Origin: Chloroflexota bacterium
Lineage (GTDB): Bacteria > Chloroflexota > Dehalococcoidia > Lucifugimonadales > JACPCK01
Direction of reading: 5' to 3'
Length of the DNA stretch: 64,000 nt
Assembly: GCA_016179845.1 (NCBI GenBank)
Contig: JACPCK010000036.1
Coordinates: forward strand, 1 to 64,000
The notes under the pieces were generated by a model that was given only the letters and a program-made list of their open reading frames with translations, ran no database searches and was not told the DNA's origin. Shown here piece after piece: positions 24,506 through 33,347 of the stretch. Both the position numbers and the translations under genes were made by a program. Numbering within the stretch: the stretch's first letter is position 1; the number at the start of each line of letters is the position of its first letter.

Positions 24506-25651
24506 GTGCTGACTGCCTCAGGGATCCATATCCAGGGGAGTTGGGCCTCACTTGTATTCGGCATCTCTATCCTGGCGGCTGCTTTCCTGGTGGCCTGGGC
24601 CGCGGAGGCCGGACAAAAGGACATCTCCCAGGCTCTGGCCCTGGCAGCGGTGGCCCTCATCACCGTCATGCCCGAATACTCGGTGGACCTGTACCTGGCC
24701 TGGATGGCCGGGGCCAACCCAGGCAGTGACTACGTCCACTTCGCTACGGCCAACATGACCGGCGCCAATCGTCTCCTGGTAGGCCTTGGGTGGCCCCTGG
24801 TCGCCCTCCTTTTCTGGTTCAAGGCAAGGCGTGCCATCTCGGTAGGTAGAGGGATCTCCCTGGAGTTGCTGGTACTGCTCCTGGCCACCATCTACGCATT
24901 TACTATCCCCTGGAAGAACAGCCTGGCTCTGTGGGATGGGGCCATCCTGGTCAGCCTTTTTGTCGCGTACCTCTGGCTGAGCGCCCGCGCCGAGCACGTG
25001 GAGCCAGAGCTCATCGGCCCGGCAGCCCTCATCGGTTCCCTGAGCAAGAGGAAACGGCGGGCTGTGGCCCTCAGCCTTTTCATCTTTTCCGCAGCGGTGA
25101 TCATTTTCTCGGTGGAGCCGTTTACGGAGGGTCTACTAGCCCTGGGACACCAGTTTGAAGTAGAGGAGTACCTGTTAATCCAGTGGGTAGCGCCTCTAGC
25201 GTCAGAGGCTCCGGAGATCGCCATAGCAGCCATCTTCACCCTGCGGGGCAATGCCATGGCTGCGCTCATCGCCCTTGTCTCTGCCAAGGTAAACCAGTGG
25301 ACTCTCCTGATAGGCACCTTGCCCGGTGCCTACGCTATCTCCTCGGCAGCCTCTGGCTACGGGCTTCCTCTGGGCCTGCCCCTGGACTCGCGACAGGTGG
25401 AGGAGATATTCCTGACGGCGGCCCAGTCCCTCTTGGCCATGGTCCTGCTGTTAGGCGGACGGCTCACCTGGAGAAGCGGACTAATGCTTTTTGCCCTCTG
25501 GGGCGGCCAGCTCTGGCTTACAGCAGCTCGATATATCTTTGCTTTCCTCTACCTGGGCCTGAGTGTCGCTTTGCTGGCCCTGGATAGGGAACGCCTGAGA
25601 GAGCTTAAAGCCTTGGTGCCCAACGTTTGGAAAAGCTTGCGGGTTGGCTGA
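24506..25651 (+). CDS. Sodium/calcium exchanger-like membrane protein (CaCA superfamily)
   Basis: 381 residues from GTG 24506. About 10-11 membrane helices. The two alpha-repeat-like acidic segments are visible: LALAAVALITVMPEYSVDLYLA (about 48-70) and VAPLASEAPEIAIAAIFTLRGN (about 225-247), the G-S/A-x-x-P-E pattern of cation/Ca2+ exchangers. It probably exchanges Na+ or H+ for Ca2+ across the membrane. The start is uncertain: the open frame continues upstream through a hydrophobic stretch (RDWLFLFSAILVALPPLVL) to about 24422 with no ATG, GTG or TTG, and a GGAGG lies near 24432 close to an ATA codon. Confidence 0.8.
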   Translation: MLTASGIHIQGSWASLVFGISILAAAFLVAWAAEAGQKDISQALALAAVALITVMPEYSVDLYLAWMAGANPGSDYVHFATANMTGANRLLVGLGWPLVALLFWFKARRAISVGRGISLELLVLLLATIYAFTIPWKNSLALWDGAILVSLFVAYLWLSARAEHVEPELIGPAALIGSLSKRKRRAVALSLFIFSAAVIIFSVEPFTEGLLALGHQFEVEEYLLIQWVAPLASEAPEIAIAAIFTLRGNAMAALIALVSAKVNQWTLLIGTLPGAYAISSAASGYGLPLGLPLDSRQVEEIFLTAAQSLLAMVLLLGGRLTWRSGLMLFALWGGQLWLTAARYIFAFLYLGLSVALLALDRERLRELKALVPNVWKSLRVG

Positions 25652-25654
25652 GAG

Positions 25655-27187
25655 CTACCTCTGGCTGTTGTAGTAATAGAAGGGCGCAAGCTCTCCCAGG
25701 TCCCAACTCTCGTAGAAGCGCCTGACGTAGGGCATTAGCTCCTGCACCAGGGTTAGACGCTCTCGCTCCGCCTGGGTCAAAGGCCGGCTCAGGGCCCTCT
25801 TCAGCTCCTGAATAATCCCTTGCTCATCTAAATGGGTGAAGCGTCCATCCTTGAGCACTGTATGCCCGTTGATGACCACGGTGTCCACGTCAAGGGCTCG
25901 GGCCCTGTAGACCAGGGCATCTACAATGCTCATGCTAGGGTCCAAATAGGGCTCCAACAGGTTCTGGAGACGCACGAGGACAGCGTCGGCCCGCTTACCC
26001 TTTTCCAGAGCTCCCACGTCGTGGAATAGGGTAGCTGTTGCCCCGTTGACGGTGGCCATCTTCATCACCTGATCGGCTGTAAGGGACGGAGAGTTCACTC
26101 CCGGGGGTCGGTGCAGCTTGTGTGCCAGGCGCATCTCCTGGAGCATGTCCTCGTCTTCGTTGATGGCGGAGCTGTCACTCCCCAGGGCCACGTTAACACC
26201 CTCTTGCATCAGAAAGGCCACTGGTGCGATGCCACTCTTGAGGCGCAGGTTAGAGGTTGGATTGTGGCAAAAGGAGACTCCATTCTGGGCCATGAGCTTC
26301 ATATCCTCACCATTAACCCATACGCCGTGGGCGAAGGAGACCTCGGGGCCCAGGAAACCCAGGTCATTCAGATGCTGGACCGGAGTCTTACCATAGAGCC
26401 TCAGACCGATGAGCTTCTGGTATATGCTCTCCACCAGATGCATATGGATCCCGGTCTTGAACCTTGCAGCATAACGCTTCAGTTCCCTAAGGGTCTCGTC
26501 CGAGCACCAGTGGGCGTTGGCAGGGCTCAGGAGAAGATTCACCTTGTGATCAGGGTCTTTGGCGTGTTCCCTATGAAGGGTCTCAAAGAGGGTCAGGTAC
26601 TCCCTCTCTGGGATGTAGCCGCCGTCAAGGAAGCCTTTTACGCGCGCCGCCAGATCACGAGGGAGGCGTGAAAGGAACCTATCGTCCTCCTCATAGACCA
26701 CCCGGTACTGGCTCCTGACATAGGGGGAGAAGGCTACCCGCTGACCTGCCTCCCGAAAGGCCTTCAGGGCGATTTCACACTCCTCCTTGAGCCGCGCGGC
26801 CAGGCCAGTGGGGTGGTTATACATGACGGTGGTGACGCCTGAGCGGATGAGCTTGGTGCAGCTGTAGAGGGTGTTGAGGCGCAGGTCTACGCCCCTACGG
26901 CCCCAACCCTCGGTGATCCAGTATTCCAGGGGATCGTCGTGGCTTCCCATCTGGAAGGAAGTCAAGCCGCGGCCGTGGTGGTGGGCATTGACCAGGCCGG
27001 GAATGACCACGAACTGCTCCCCGCCGATTACCTCGTCGGCAGCGTATCGAGCCTTAAGCTCCGAGTATGGCCCCACATCCACGATCGTCCCGTCCTCCTG
27101 GTACAGGGCGCCATCGGAGAGGATGTCGCTGCGGTCGTCATAGGCGCGAGCTACAAGATACTTTCCCCAAAGGATGGAAGAGGACAT
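25655..27187 (-). CDS. Amidohydrolase (cytosine deaminase/TrzN/SsnA-like)
   Basis: 510 residues. Metal-binding pattern: GLVNAHHHGRGL (HxH), HMHLVES, SFAHGVWVNGEDM, and GSDSSAINEDEDM carrying the conserved Asp; MATVNGATATLFHDVGALEKGKRADAVLV is the typical closing block of the family. It hydrolyses C-N or C-X bonds of a small ring compound or aryl amine; exact substrate unknown. Convergent with the exchanger gene (4-bp gap). It lies 148 bp downstream of the ABC transporter's last gene and on the same strand, so it may belong to the same operon and act on the imported compound. Confidence 0.88.
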   Translation of the reverse strand: MSSSILWGKYLVARAYDDRSDILSDGALYQEDGTIVDVGPYSELKARYAADEVIGGEQFVVIPGLVNAHHHGRGLTSFQMGSHDDPLEYWITEGWGRRGVDLRLNTLYSCTKLIRSGVTTVMYNHPTGLAARLKEECEIALKAFREAGQRVAFSPYVRSQYRVVYEEDDRFLSRLPRDLAARVKGFLDGGYIPEREYLTLFETLHREHAKDPDHKVNLLLSPANAHWCSDETLRELKRYAARFKTGIHMHLVESIYQKLIGLRLYGKTPVQHLNDLGFLGPEVSFAHGVWVNGEDMKLMAQNGVSFCHNPTSNLRLKSGIAPVAFLMQEGVNVALGSDSSAINEDEDMLQEMRLAHKLHRPPGVNSPSLTADQVMKMATVNGATATLFHDVGALEKGKRADAVLVRLQNLLEPYLDPSMSIVDALVYRARALDVDTVVINGHTVLKDGRFTHLDEQGIIQELKRALSRPLTQAERERLTLVQELMPYVRRFYESWDLGELAPFYYYNSQR

Positions 27188-27335
27188 CTCCTACCCCCGC
27201 GTTTTTTTGGCTCAGACCAACACCGCTCGAGAGACCAAGCAAGGGCTTGGGACATAGAAAGGGAGCCTTTTCACCAGGCCCCCTCTCTCGCACTCAGTTC
27301 TGGAAGCACAGGCCCCGATGGGTGTAGCTCACCCC

Positions 27336-28313
27336 CTAGTACAGATAGCAGGCCACATAGTGCTCCGGCTCTACCTCTTTCAAAACTGGGCGCTCACCAG
27401 AGCAGTGGGGCATGACGTGGGGACAGCGAGTATGGAAGCGGCAGCCCAAGGGCGGGTTCAGCGGGCTTGGAATCTCGCCGCTTATGATGAGTTTCTTTTT
27501 TTCCGCATCGGGATGGTAAGGCAAAGCGCTGGAGAGAAGGGCCTGAGTGTAGGGATGAAGAGGCTTGGAGTAGACCTTCTCCGACGGGCCCATCTCCACA
27601 ATATGGCCCAGGTACATGACACATATGGTTTCGCTCATGTACCTGACCACACCCAGGTCGTGGGCGATGATAAAGAGGGTGAGGCCGAACTGCTTCTGGA
27701 GATCCTTGAGCAGGTTCATGATCTGGGCCCGAATAGAAACGTCAAGAGCGGAGACAGGCTCGTCCAGCACCAGGAACTTAGGGTTGCTGGAGAGGGCCCT
27801 GGCAATGGCGACGCGCTGGCGCTGGCCGCCGCTAAACTGGTGGGGGTATCTATCTATCATGTAGGGGCTAAGCCCCACCGTCTCCATCAGTTGGGCTGCG
27901 CGCTCCTTGGCCTTGGCAGTATTGAGCTTCTCAGTCACTATGACGGGCTCAGTGACAATCTCCCACACCTGCATCCGGGGGCTGAGAGAAGAGTAGGGGT
28001 CCTGGAACACCGGCTGGACCCGCTTGCGGTACTCCAGGAGGCCGGCCCCCTGAAGCTTATTGATGTCCTTGCCTTCAAACTCGATGACCCCTTCGGTGGG
28101 CTTCTCGATCATCAGAATCAACCTGGAGACGGTGGTCTTGCCGCATCCGGATTCGCCCACCAGCCCAAAGGTCTGCCCCTCCCTGACGGTGAAGTTTATG
28201 TCATCCACAGCCTGGACATTGCCGAGAAGGTGCTTAAACATAACCCCTTTAACAACAGGAAAGTACTTCTTTAGCCCCCTGACAGAAAGCAGAACGCCAT
28301 CACTACTTGTCAC
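27336..28313 (-). CDS. Dipeptide/oligopeptide-type ABC transporter ATP-binding protein (OppF/DppF-like)
   Basis: 325 residues, GTG start overlapping the end of the previous gene by 11 bp. Walker A GESGCGKTTVSR, ABC signature FSGGQRQRVAIARAL, Walker B LVLDEPVSALD and the switch His in IIAHDLGVV are all intact. The C-terminal LNPPLGCRFHTRCP block with Cys residues is the oligo/dipeptide-type extension. It supplies ATP hydrolysis with the partner encoded at 28303-29313. Confidence 0.95.
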   Translation of the reverse strand: MTSSDGVLLSVRGLKKYFPVVKGVMFKHLLGNVQAVDDINFTVREGQTFGLVGESGCGKTTVSRLILMIEKPTEGVIEFEGKDINKLQGAGLLEYRKRVQPVFQDPYSSLSPRMQVWEIVTEPVIVTEKLNTAKAKERAAQLMETVGLSPYMIDRYPHQFSGGQRQRVAIARALSSNPKFLVLDEPVSALDVSIRAQIMNLLKDLQKQFGLTLFIIAHDLGVVRYMSETICVMYLGHIVEMGPSEKVYSKPLHPYTQALLSSALPYHPDAEKKKLIISGEIPSPLNPPLGCRFHTRCPHVMPHCSGERPVLKEVEPEHYVACYLY

Positions 28314-29313
28314 GGTGCCAATCTCCTGGAAAGTAGCAGGCTGCCATATGGCCTTCCTTTACTTTCACCATCTCGGGGTACACCTCGTTGCATACCGGCT
28401 GGACCTTGGGGCACCTTGGCGCGAACCGGCAGGCAGGTGGGAACGTGTGAGGGTCTGGGGGCTGTCCCTCGATGCTCTCCAGGTGGGCTACCCCTTCCAG
28501 CCTGGGCAGGCACTTGAGGAGGGATATAGTGTACGGCTGATTGGCATCAAGAAACACATCCCTCACAGATCCCGTTTCTACCACTCGCCCAGCATACATC
28601 ACCACCACCCGGTCGCACATCCTGGCTATGATCCCCATATCGTGGGTAATGAAGATCAGAGCTACTCCGGTCCTCTCTTGTACCTCCTTGAGCAGCTCCA
28701 GGTACTGGGCCTGAATGGTCACATCAAGGGCCGTAGTAGGCTCGTCGCAGATGAGGACCCTGGGTTCGCAGGAGATGCCGATGGCTCCCGCCACCCTTTG
28801 CCTCATGCCGCCGCTCATCTGGTGAGGGTAATCGGTGATCCTGGACTCGGCGGCCGGGATGCGCACCAGCTTCAGCATCTCGATAACCCGCTTCAGCAGT
28901 GTCCTCCCCTTCAGGCCCTGATGTATCGTGATGGACTCCCCTACCTGAGACCCGATGCTGAACACCGGGTTTAGGGAGGTCATGGGGTCCTGGAGGATCA
29001 TGGAGATCTTGGCGCCTCGGATGTGCCGTATGTGGGCTTCGCTGACCTTGGTTATGTCCTCCCCCTCCAGGAAGACCCGGCCTCCGACGACCCGACCCGG
29101 TGCAGGGACTAGCCTAAGTATGCCCAGAGCGGTCACTGATTTGCCGCACCCGGACTCCCCCACAACTCCCAGGGTCTCTCCCTCGCCCACATGAAAACTG
29201 ACACCATCCACAGCTCTGGAAATCCCCCGGCTGGTGAAGAAATAGACCCTCAGATCCTCCACTTCCAGCAGTTGGTGCCCGTTGTACGTTCGGGGTGACG
29301 CTTTCTCAGCCAG
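28303..29313 (-). CDS. Dipeptide/oligopeptide-type ABC transporter ATP-binding protein (OppD/DppD-like)
   Basis: 336 residues if started at CTG 29313; the frame is open to a GTG at 29370 inside the permease gene. Walker A GESGCGKSVTALG, signature MSGGMRQRVAGA, Walker B LICDEPTTALD and FITHDMGIIAR are present, with the C-terminal CRFAPRCP extension. AGGAGG at 29320-29325, spanning the permease stop codon, lies 6 nt before the CTG, a classic coupling arrangement; no ATG, GTG or TTG fits as well. The CTG start is inferred. Confidence 0.9.
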   Translation of the reverse strand: MAEKASPRTYNGHQLLEVEDLRVYFFTSRGISRAVDGVSFHVGEGETLGVVGESGCGKSVTALGILRLVPAPGRVVGGRVFLEGEDITKVSEAHIRHIRGAKISMILQDPMTSLNPVFSIGSQVGESITIHQGLKGRTLLKRVIEMLKLVRIPAAESRITDYPHQMSGGMRQRVAGAIGISCEPRVLICDEPTTALDVTIQAQYLELLKEVQERTGVALIFITHDMGIIARMCDRVVVMYAGRVVETGSVRDVFLDANQPYTISLLKCLPRLEGVAHLESIEGQPPDPHTFPPACRFAPRCPKVQPVCNEVYPEMVKVKEGHMAACYFPGDWHRDK

Positions 29314-29323
29314 AGGATACCTC

Positions 29324-30244
29324 CTACAGCGTGCGTAGTCTGGGGTCCAGCCTGTCCCTGAGCCAGTCACCCACGGAGTTCATGGACAGGCAGGTAAAGA
29401 AGATGCAGGCACCCGGGAAGAGGGAAATCCACCACCCTGTGGCGATCTGTCCCCGCCCGTCAGCCACCATGACCCCCCAGGAGGGCTGAGGAGGTGGGAT
29501 GCCTACCCCGAGGAAGCTGAGGGATGCCTCGAAGAGGATGACGGAGCCCACCTCCAGTGTGGCCAGCACCAGCATGGTGGGAAATACGTTGGGAAGGATG
29601 TGCCTCATGATGATGCGTCTGTTGGAGGCCCCGGCAACTCGGGCCAGGGTCACGAAGTCCTGGGTCCTGAGGGCCAGGGACTCCCCCCGCATGATGCGGG
29701 CCACCCTAGCCCACTGGACAAACACGATAATGAGGATCACGTTGCGGAAGCTAGGGCCGAAGACTACGGCCATTACTATGGCAATGAGGATGGCGGGGAA
29801 GGAGAGGTTCATATCCACCACCCGCATGAAAAAGGAGTCTAGCTTGCCAGCAAAGAAACCAGATATCATTCCAATAGTGGTCCCCAGGCCGATGCCCAGA
29901 ATAATCACGGTCAGGGAAACGGAGAGGGACACCCTCGCGCCAAAGATGAGCCGGCTTATCTGGTCCCGCCCGAAGAGGTCCGTGCCCAGCAGGTACTTGG
30001 TGGTGCCTCCTTCGACCCACGAAGGTGGGGTCATGCTGTCGGCCAGGGTAGTGCCCACAGGGCTAAAGGGCGCCAGGAGGTTCGCAAAGATAGCCGTGAA
30101 TAACAGCAACAGGATTATAGCGCCTGGGACCATGGGGACAAACTGGAACCTGAACCCCCTGCGCCGGGCCGCCATCACCGCAGGGGCAGCCGCGATTTCT
30201 GCGCTGGCGTTGCCTCGCCGGAAGATCCTTGCCAACCCGTTCAC
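29324..30244 (-). CDS. ABC transporter permease (OppC/DppC-like)
   Basis: 306 residues, GTG start with GAGGAGG upstream. A cytoplasmic N-terminus with an RRRGFRF patch precedes helix 1 (GAIILLLLFTAIFANLL). The binding-protein-dependent transport signature (EAA loop) is visible around RIMRGESLALRTQDFVTLARVAGASNRRIIMRHILPN. Six membrane helices. It pairs with the permease encoded 19 bp upstream. Confidence 0.94.
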   Translation of the reverse strand: MNGLARIFRRGNASAEIAAAPAVMAARRRGFRFQFVPMVPGAIILLLLFTAIFANLLAPFSPVGTTLADSMTPPSWVEGGTTKYLLGTDLFGRDQISRLIFGARVSLSVSLTVIILGIGLGTTIGMISGFFAGKLDSFFMRVVDMNLSFPAILIAIVMAVVFGPSFRNVILIIVFVQWARVARIMRGESLALRTQDFVTLARVAGASNRRIIMRHILPNVFPTMLVLATLEVGSVILFEASLSFLGVGIPPPQPSWGVMVADGRGQIATGWWISLFPGACIFFTCLSMNSVGDWLRDRLDPRLRTL

Positions 30245-30263
30245 AGAGCCCCTCCTCTAGGAG

Positions 30264-31178
30264 TTAGTACCTTATCCTGGGGTTCAGGTAAGCGTAGCCA
30301 ATATCTATAAACAGGTTTCCCAGGATGTACCACGTGCTGAACATGAGGACTACGGCCTGGACTATAGGGAAGTCCCGGTTGAGTACGGCTTCCAGCACCA
30401 GACGCCCTATGCCAGGCCAGGCAAACACGGTCTCAATGATTACAGAGCCGTTTATCATGGCTATGAAGATCAGGGCAGTGTACGTGAGCACGGGAAGGGC
30501 AGCGTTCTTGAAGCCGTGTTTCCAGAGGACCAGAGTCTCTCTTACACCCTTTATGCGCGCCAGTTTGATGTACTCGCTGTTGAGGACCTCAAGCATGCTG
30601 GACCGGGTCATCCTCATAACGCCGGCTACCGGTAGCCACCCCAGGGTGAACGCCGGCAGGATGATGCTGCTCAATCCCCCTTTGCCCCCGGCGGGGAGCC
30701 AGCGCAGGTAGACCGCGAAGATCAGGATGAAGATAATTCCCGACCAGAAGCTGGGCGCGGCTTGCCCCATGACCGCGAAGCCCCTGGCCACATAGTCCAC
30801 AACAGAGCCCCGCCACGCTGCCGCGTACACCCCCACAGCGAGCCCCAGGGTCAGGGTGAAAGCAAAGGCCACAGCCGCCAGTTGCAGGGTGTTGGGCAAC
30901 CGCTCTCCGATTAGCTCCATAACAGGGATTCGAAGCTTGGTGGACGTGCCCAGGTCCCCCCTGACTACTCTAGATATCCATTTCCAATACTGCACCACAA
31001 TAGGCTTGTCCAGGTAGAGGAGCTTTTTCATCTCCGCGTATTGCTCGGGAGGGGCCTCCTCCGGCAGAAGCATCTGAAGCGGGTCTCCACTAAGGCGCAC
31101 GATGCCGAAGACGAATATCGTCACCAGGAACATGCTCGTGAGGCCCTGGACTGCACGGCCCATAATGTATCGCCCCAT
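30264..31178 (-). CDS. ABC transporter permease (OppB/DppB-like), first gene of the transporter operon
   Basis: 304 residues with the standard N-terminus (GRAVQGLTSMFLVTIFVFGIVRLSGDP), about six helices, and the EAA loop TRSSMLEVLNSEYIKLARIKGV. The family's Asp-Pro in LSGDPLQML is present. No solute-binding protein gene precedes it, unlike most Dpp/Opp operons, so the receptor must be encoded elsewhere. A likely promoter is at 31386-31414. Confidence 0.94.
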   Translation of the reverse strand: MGRYIMGRAVQGLTSMFLVTIFVFGIVRLSGDPLQMLLPEEAPPEQYAEMKKLLYLDKPIVVQYWKWISRVVRGDLGTSTKLRIPVMELIGERLPNTLQLAAVAFAFTLTLGLAVGVYAAAWRGSVVDYVARGFAVMGQAAPSFWSGIIFILIFAVYLRWLPAGGKGGLSSIILPAFTLGWLPVAGVMRMTRSSMLEVLNSEYIKLARIKGVRETLVLWKHGFKNAALPVLTYTALIFIAMINGSVIIETVFAWPGIGRLVLEAVLNRDFPIVQAVVLMFSTWYILGNLFIDIGYAYLNPRIRY

Positions 31179-31578
31179 CTGCCTGACCCTCCCCGGATAA
31201 TTACAGAACTAGGCTCCCTCTTTGTTCACGGGAGATAAGAAACACAAAAACCTGAAGAACCCTTATTGTATGCCCCAATGATACATTATCCAAATGGCTG
31301 CCCTTTCGGCAAGAGAGGTTAAAGGCCTGCCCCCTGCACCCAGCCCCAGCAACCCCCTCTTGGGCCTGCTAGAACTTAAATAGCTATTCTGAACAATGAT
31401 TGGCACGTTGTCAAGCCCTTTCGCAGCGTCAACGGAGGCTTTTTCTACGGGAGGGCTCACACTCCCTGGCCCAACCCATCTGTGTGACGTTTTACATTAC
31501 CTACTAACTCAAACATTTCGAAAAATTTCGCACAACCTTGGTGCGGGTCTCCCCCTGGCGGATGCCATTTGACACCCA
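31179..31578. other. 400-bp gene-free spacer upstream of the transporter operon
   Basis: No open frame with coding character. It holds the predicted operon promoter (31386-31414) and a roughly 200-nt leader between that and the first gene. The half closer to resA (31490-31560) is AT-rich with short A/T runs (AACATTTCGAAAAATTTCG, containing an inverted CGAAA/TTTCG element). No convincing riboswitch class recognised. Confidence 0.6.
31386..31414 (-). promoter_or_regulatory. Promoter of the ABC transporter operon
   Basis: Minus strand: TTGACA (31414-31409), 17-bp spacer, CAGAAT (31391-31386). Predicted start near 31379, giving a leader of about 200 nt before the ATG at 31178. Confidence 0.5.
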
Positions 31579-32136
31579 CTACTGCGAGAGTAGCCCGTCA
31601 AGGACCTCTTTGAGGGTGGACTCATTCATGGGCCCTACGAATCTCTGGACTAGGGTCCCTTCGCGGTCCACGAACATCTTCTCCGGTATGCCCGTCACAC
31701 CATAGTCGATGGCTATTTTCCCACTCCCATCGATGCCGTTGGGATACGTGATCCCAAACTTCCTGATAAACGCCCTGGCCTCCTGGGGATCATCCCAGAC
31801 GTCTACACCAACAAACTCCACGCCCTTGGGCCGGTACTCCCTATACACTGCCTCCAGCAGGGCAGCCTCCTGCCGACAGGGCGGGCACCAGGAAGCCCAG
31901 AAGTCGATCATGACCACGCTGCCCCTGAGGGACGAGAGGGTCAGGGTGCCGTCCTGAAAGAGCTCTAGGGTGAAATCGGGGGCGGGTTCGGGAGACACTC
32001 GGACCTCACCTAGCCGGGCCTTGATGGCGAACTGGCCTGGCGCGCCGCCGGAGCGGGCCTGGGCCCAGGCCATAAGGGCAACAATGGCACCGATGAAAGC
32101 CAGCCCGAAGGCGATGAGAGCTATCCTTCCTCTCAA
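31579..32136 (-). CDS. resA: ResA/TlpA-like thiol-disulfide oxidoreductase
   Basis: 185 residues. An N-terminal membrane anchor (IALIAFGLAFIGAIVALMAW) precedes a thioredoxin fold with VMIDFWASWCPPCRQEA (CxxC active site) and the cis-Pro in YGVTGIPEKMFVD. ResA-type proteins reduce the heme-binding cysteines of apocytochrome c outside the membrane. Here it closes the block of cytochrome c maturation genes and overlaps the preceding gene by 4 bp, so a role in ligating heme to the cytochromes of the upstream complex is likely. Confidence 0.92.
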   Translation of the reverse strand: MRGRIALIAFGLAFIGAIVALMAWAQARSGGAPGQFAIKARLGEVRVSPEPAPDFTLELFQDGTLTLSSLRGSVVMIDFWASWCPPCRQEAALLEAVYREYRPKGVEFVGVDVWDDPQEARAFIRKFGITYPNGIDGSGKIAIDYGVTGIPEKMFVDREGTLVQRFVGPMNESTLKEVLDGLLSQ

Positions 32137-33347
32137 CTCTTTTCCCTGCCTCGATCATCGTGGTGTTGCTTCTCCTGGAGGGCATTTTGAAGGAGAAGCC
32201 TCTTGAGCTGGGCCCGCCTCCCCAGGTATTCGTCCCTCCCCATCTCGCCCTCTTCAAGCAGGTCATCCAGATGGGCTACGGCCTCAATTAAGGCAGCCCT
32301 GCCCTCTACTGGCGGCACTTTTTTGGACCCCCTCCAGCCGCTAAGCAGGAAAAGGGCCAGGATACCAGCCATGAAAGCTGCCAGAGCCCCCGTGGCCGTT
32401 TTTTTGTTCGTGGCCCCGTGTCTCAGAAGGGCGAGCAGGGAGGGCTGAGGCAGGTCTGCCAAGCTGAGCTCGACCCTGGCACCTGGGCCGAGGTCCCGGC
32501 CCTCAAAGAGCCGGTACTCTTTCTGCCCAATGCGGAGGGTGGGCAGTTCCACTGCCTGCGGAACGATGACATCCCCCACGCCTACCGGAGCGAGGAACCG
32601 GAAGACCCGAGTAGCGAAGGCAAAAGAGTAAGTGAACTCCAGCCCTTGGCCAGAGTAGGGAGCTGAGTAGGTAAACATCAGATCGTGGCGCCCCGGCGGC
32701 AATGGTGAGGCGATGGCGAAGCCGCGGTCCACTTGCAGATAAGCCGCCTCTTTGAGAGTGCTGACAATGTCCAGCCCGGCGGCACCAGGGGGCATGGAAA
32801 ATCGCAGGAGTCCTGTTGGGGCCTGAGACAGGTCAGGAACAAAGGTCCGGTCACCACCGTTCTCCAGTATCACCCATTGAAGAAAACCTGCCTCTCTGCG
32901 TCCTCCATCCACGCCCGTGAGCGTGAGGCTGTTGTCCAGTATCTTGATCCCCTCGATGGATGAGGTTGTCTCGTAGATGAAAAGCGTGACCGGCTCTTTC
33001 ATGGAGGACCCCTCTACTATCGCCGAGTAGTTGACTCCTCCGTACACAGTGCTGACCGTATAGAGTAGCCCCTGGCCCACTGGAAAGCCCGAGAACCTGA
33101 AGGCTCCTTCAGAGTCCAACTCGCTCCGGTCGTCGAAGAGCACCGAGCCGCCGCGAGTGATGGTTAGGGCCACCTCCAGGCTGGCCGGAACGGAGGCGCC
33201 CACTGTCCCGCTTATCACACGACCCACGATCTGCCCTTCATCCTGGGCCCTTGCAGGAAAGCTCTGCAAGGCCATGAGAATGACAGCAAGCAGCAGGGCT
33301 ACTATAGAAGCGCCCGGCCTACCACTCCGCAGACGTATCAGAAACAC
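32133..33347 (-). CDS. Exported, membrane-anchored protein of cytochrome maturation operon, function unknown
   Basis: 404 residues from GTG 33347 (GGAG 7 nt upstream); the frame extends to 33386 inside the previous gene. Signal peptide ALLLAVILMALQSFPARAQD. Residues about 30-130 form a carboxypeptidase-regulatory-like beta domain (GQIVGRVISGTVGASVP, GAFRFSGFPVGQGLLYTV). A second beta-rich region follows, then one membrane helix (about 335-353) and a charged cytoplasmic tail with LLEEGEMGRDEYLGRRAQLKRLLL, which resembles a CcmI-type helical hairpin. Position between the CcmI-like gene and resA suggests a role in cytochrome assembly. No family name can be given. Confidence 0.7.
   Translation of the reverse strand: MFLIRLRSGRPGASIVALLLAVILMALQSFPARAQDEGQIVGRVISGTVGASVPASLEVALTITRGGSVLFDDRSELDSEGAFRFSGFPVGQGLLYTVSTVYGGVNYSAIVEGSSMKEPVTLFIYETTSSIEGIKILDNSLTLTGVDGGRREAGFLQWVILENGGDRTFVPDLSQAPTGLLRFSMPPGAAGLDIVSTLKEAAYLQVDRGFAIASPLPPGRHDLMFTYSAPYSGQGLEFTYSFAFATRVFRFLAPVGVGDVIVPQAVELPTLRIGQKEYRLFEGRDLGPGARVELSLADLPQPSLLALLRHGATNKKTATGALAAFMAGILALFLLSGWRGSKKVPPVEGRAALIEAVAHLDDLLEEGEMGRDEYLGRRAQLKRLLLQNALQEKQHHDDRGREKS

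Noticed and set aside
27318-28274. 318-codon plus-strand frame opposite OppF
   Set aside because: Shadow of the ABC ATPase, whose Walker motifs are intact.
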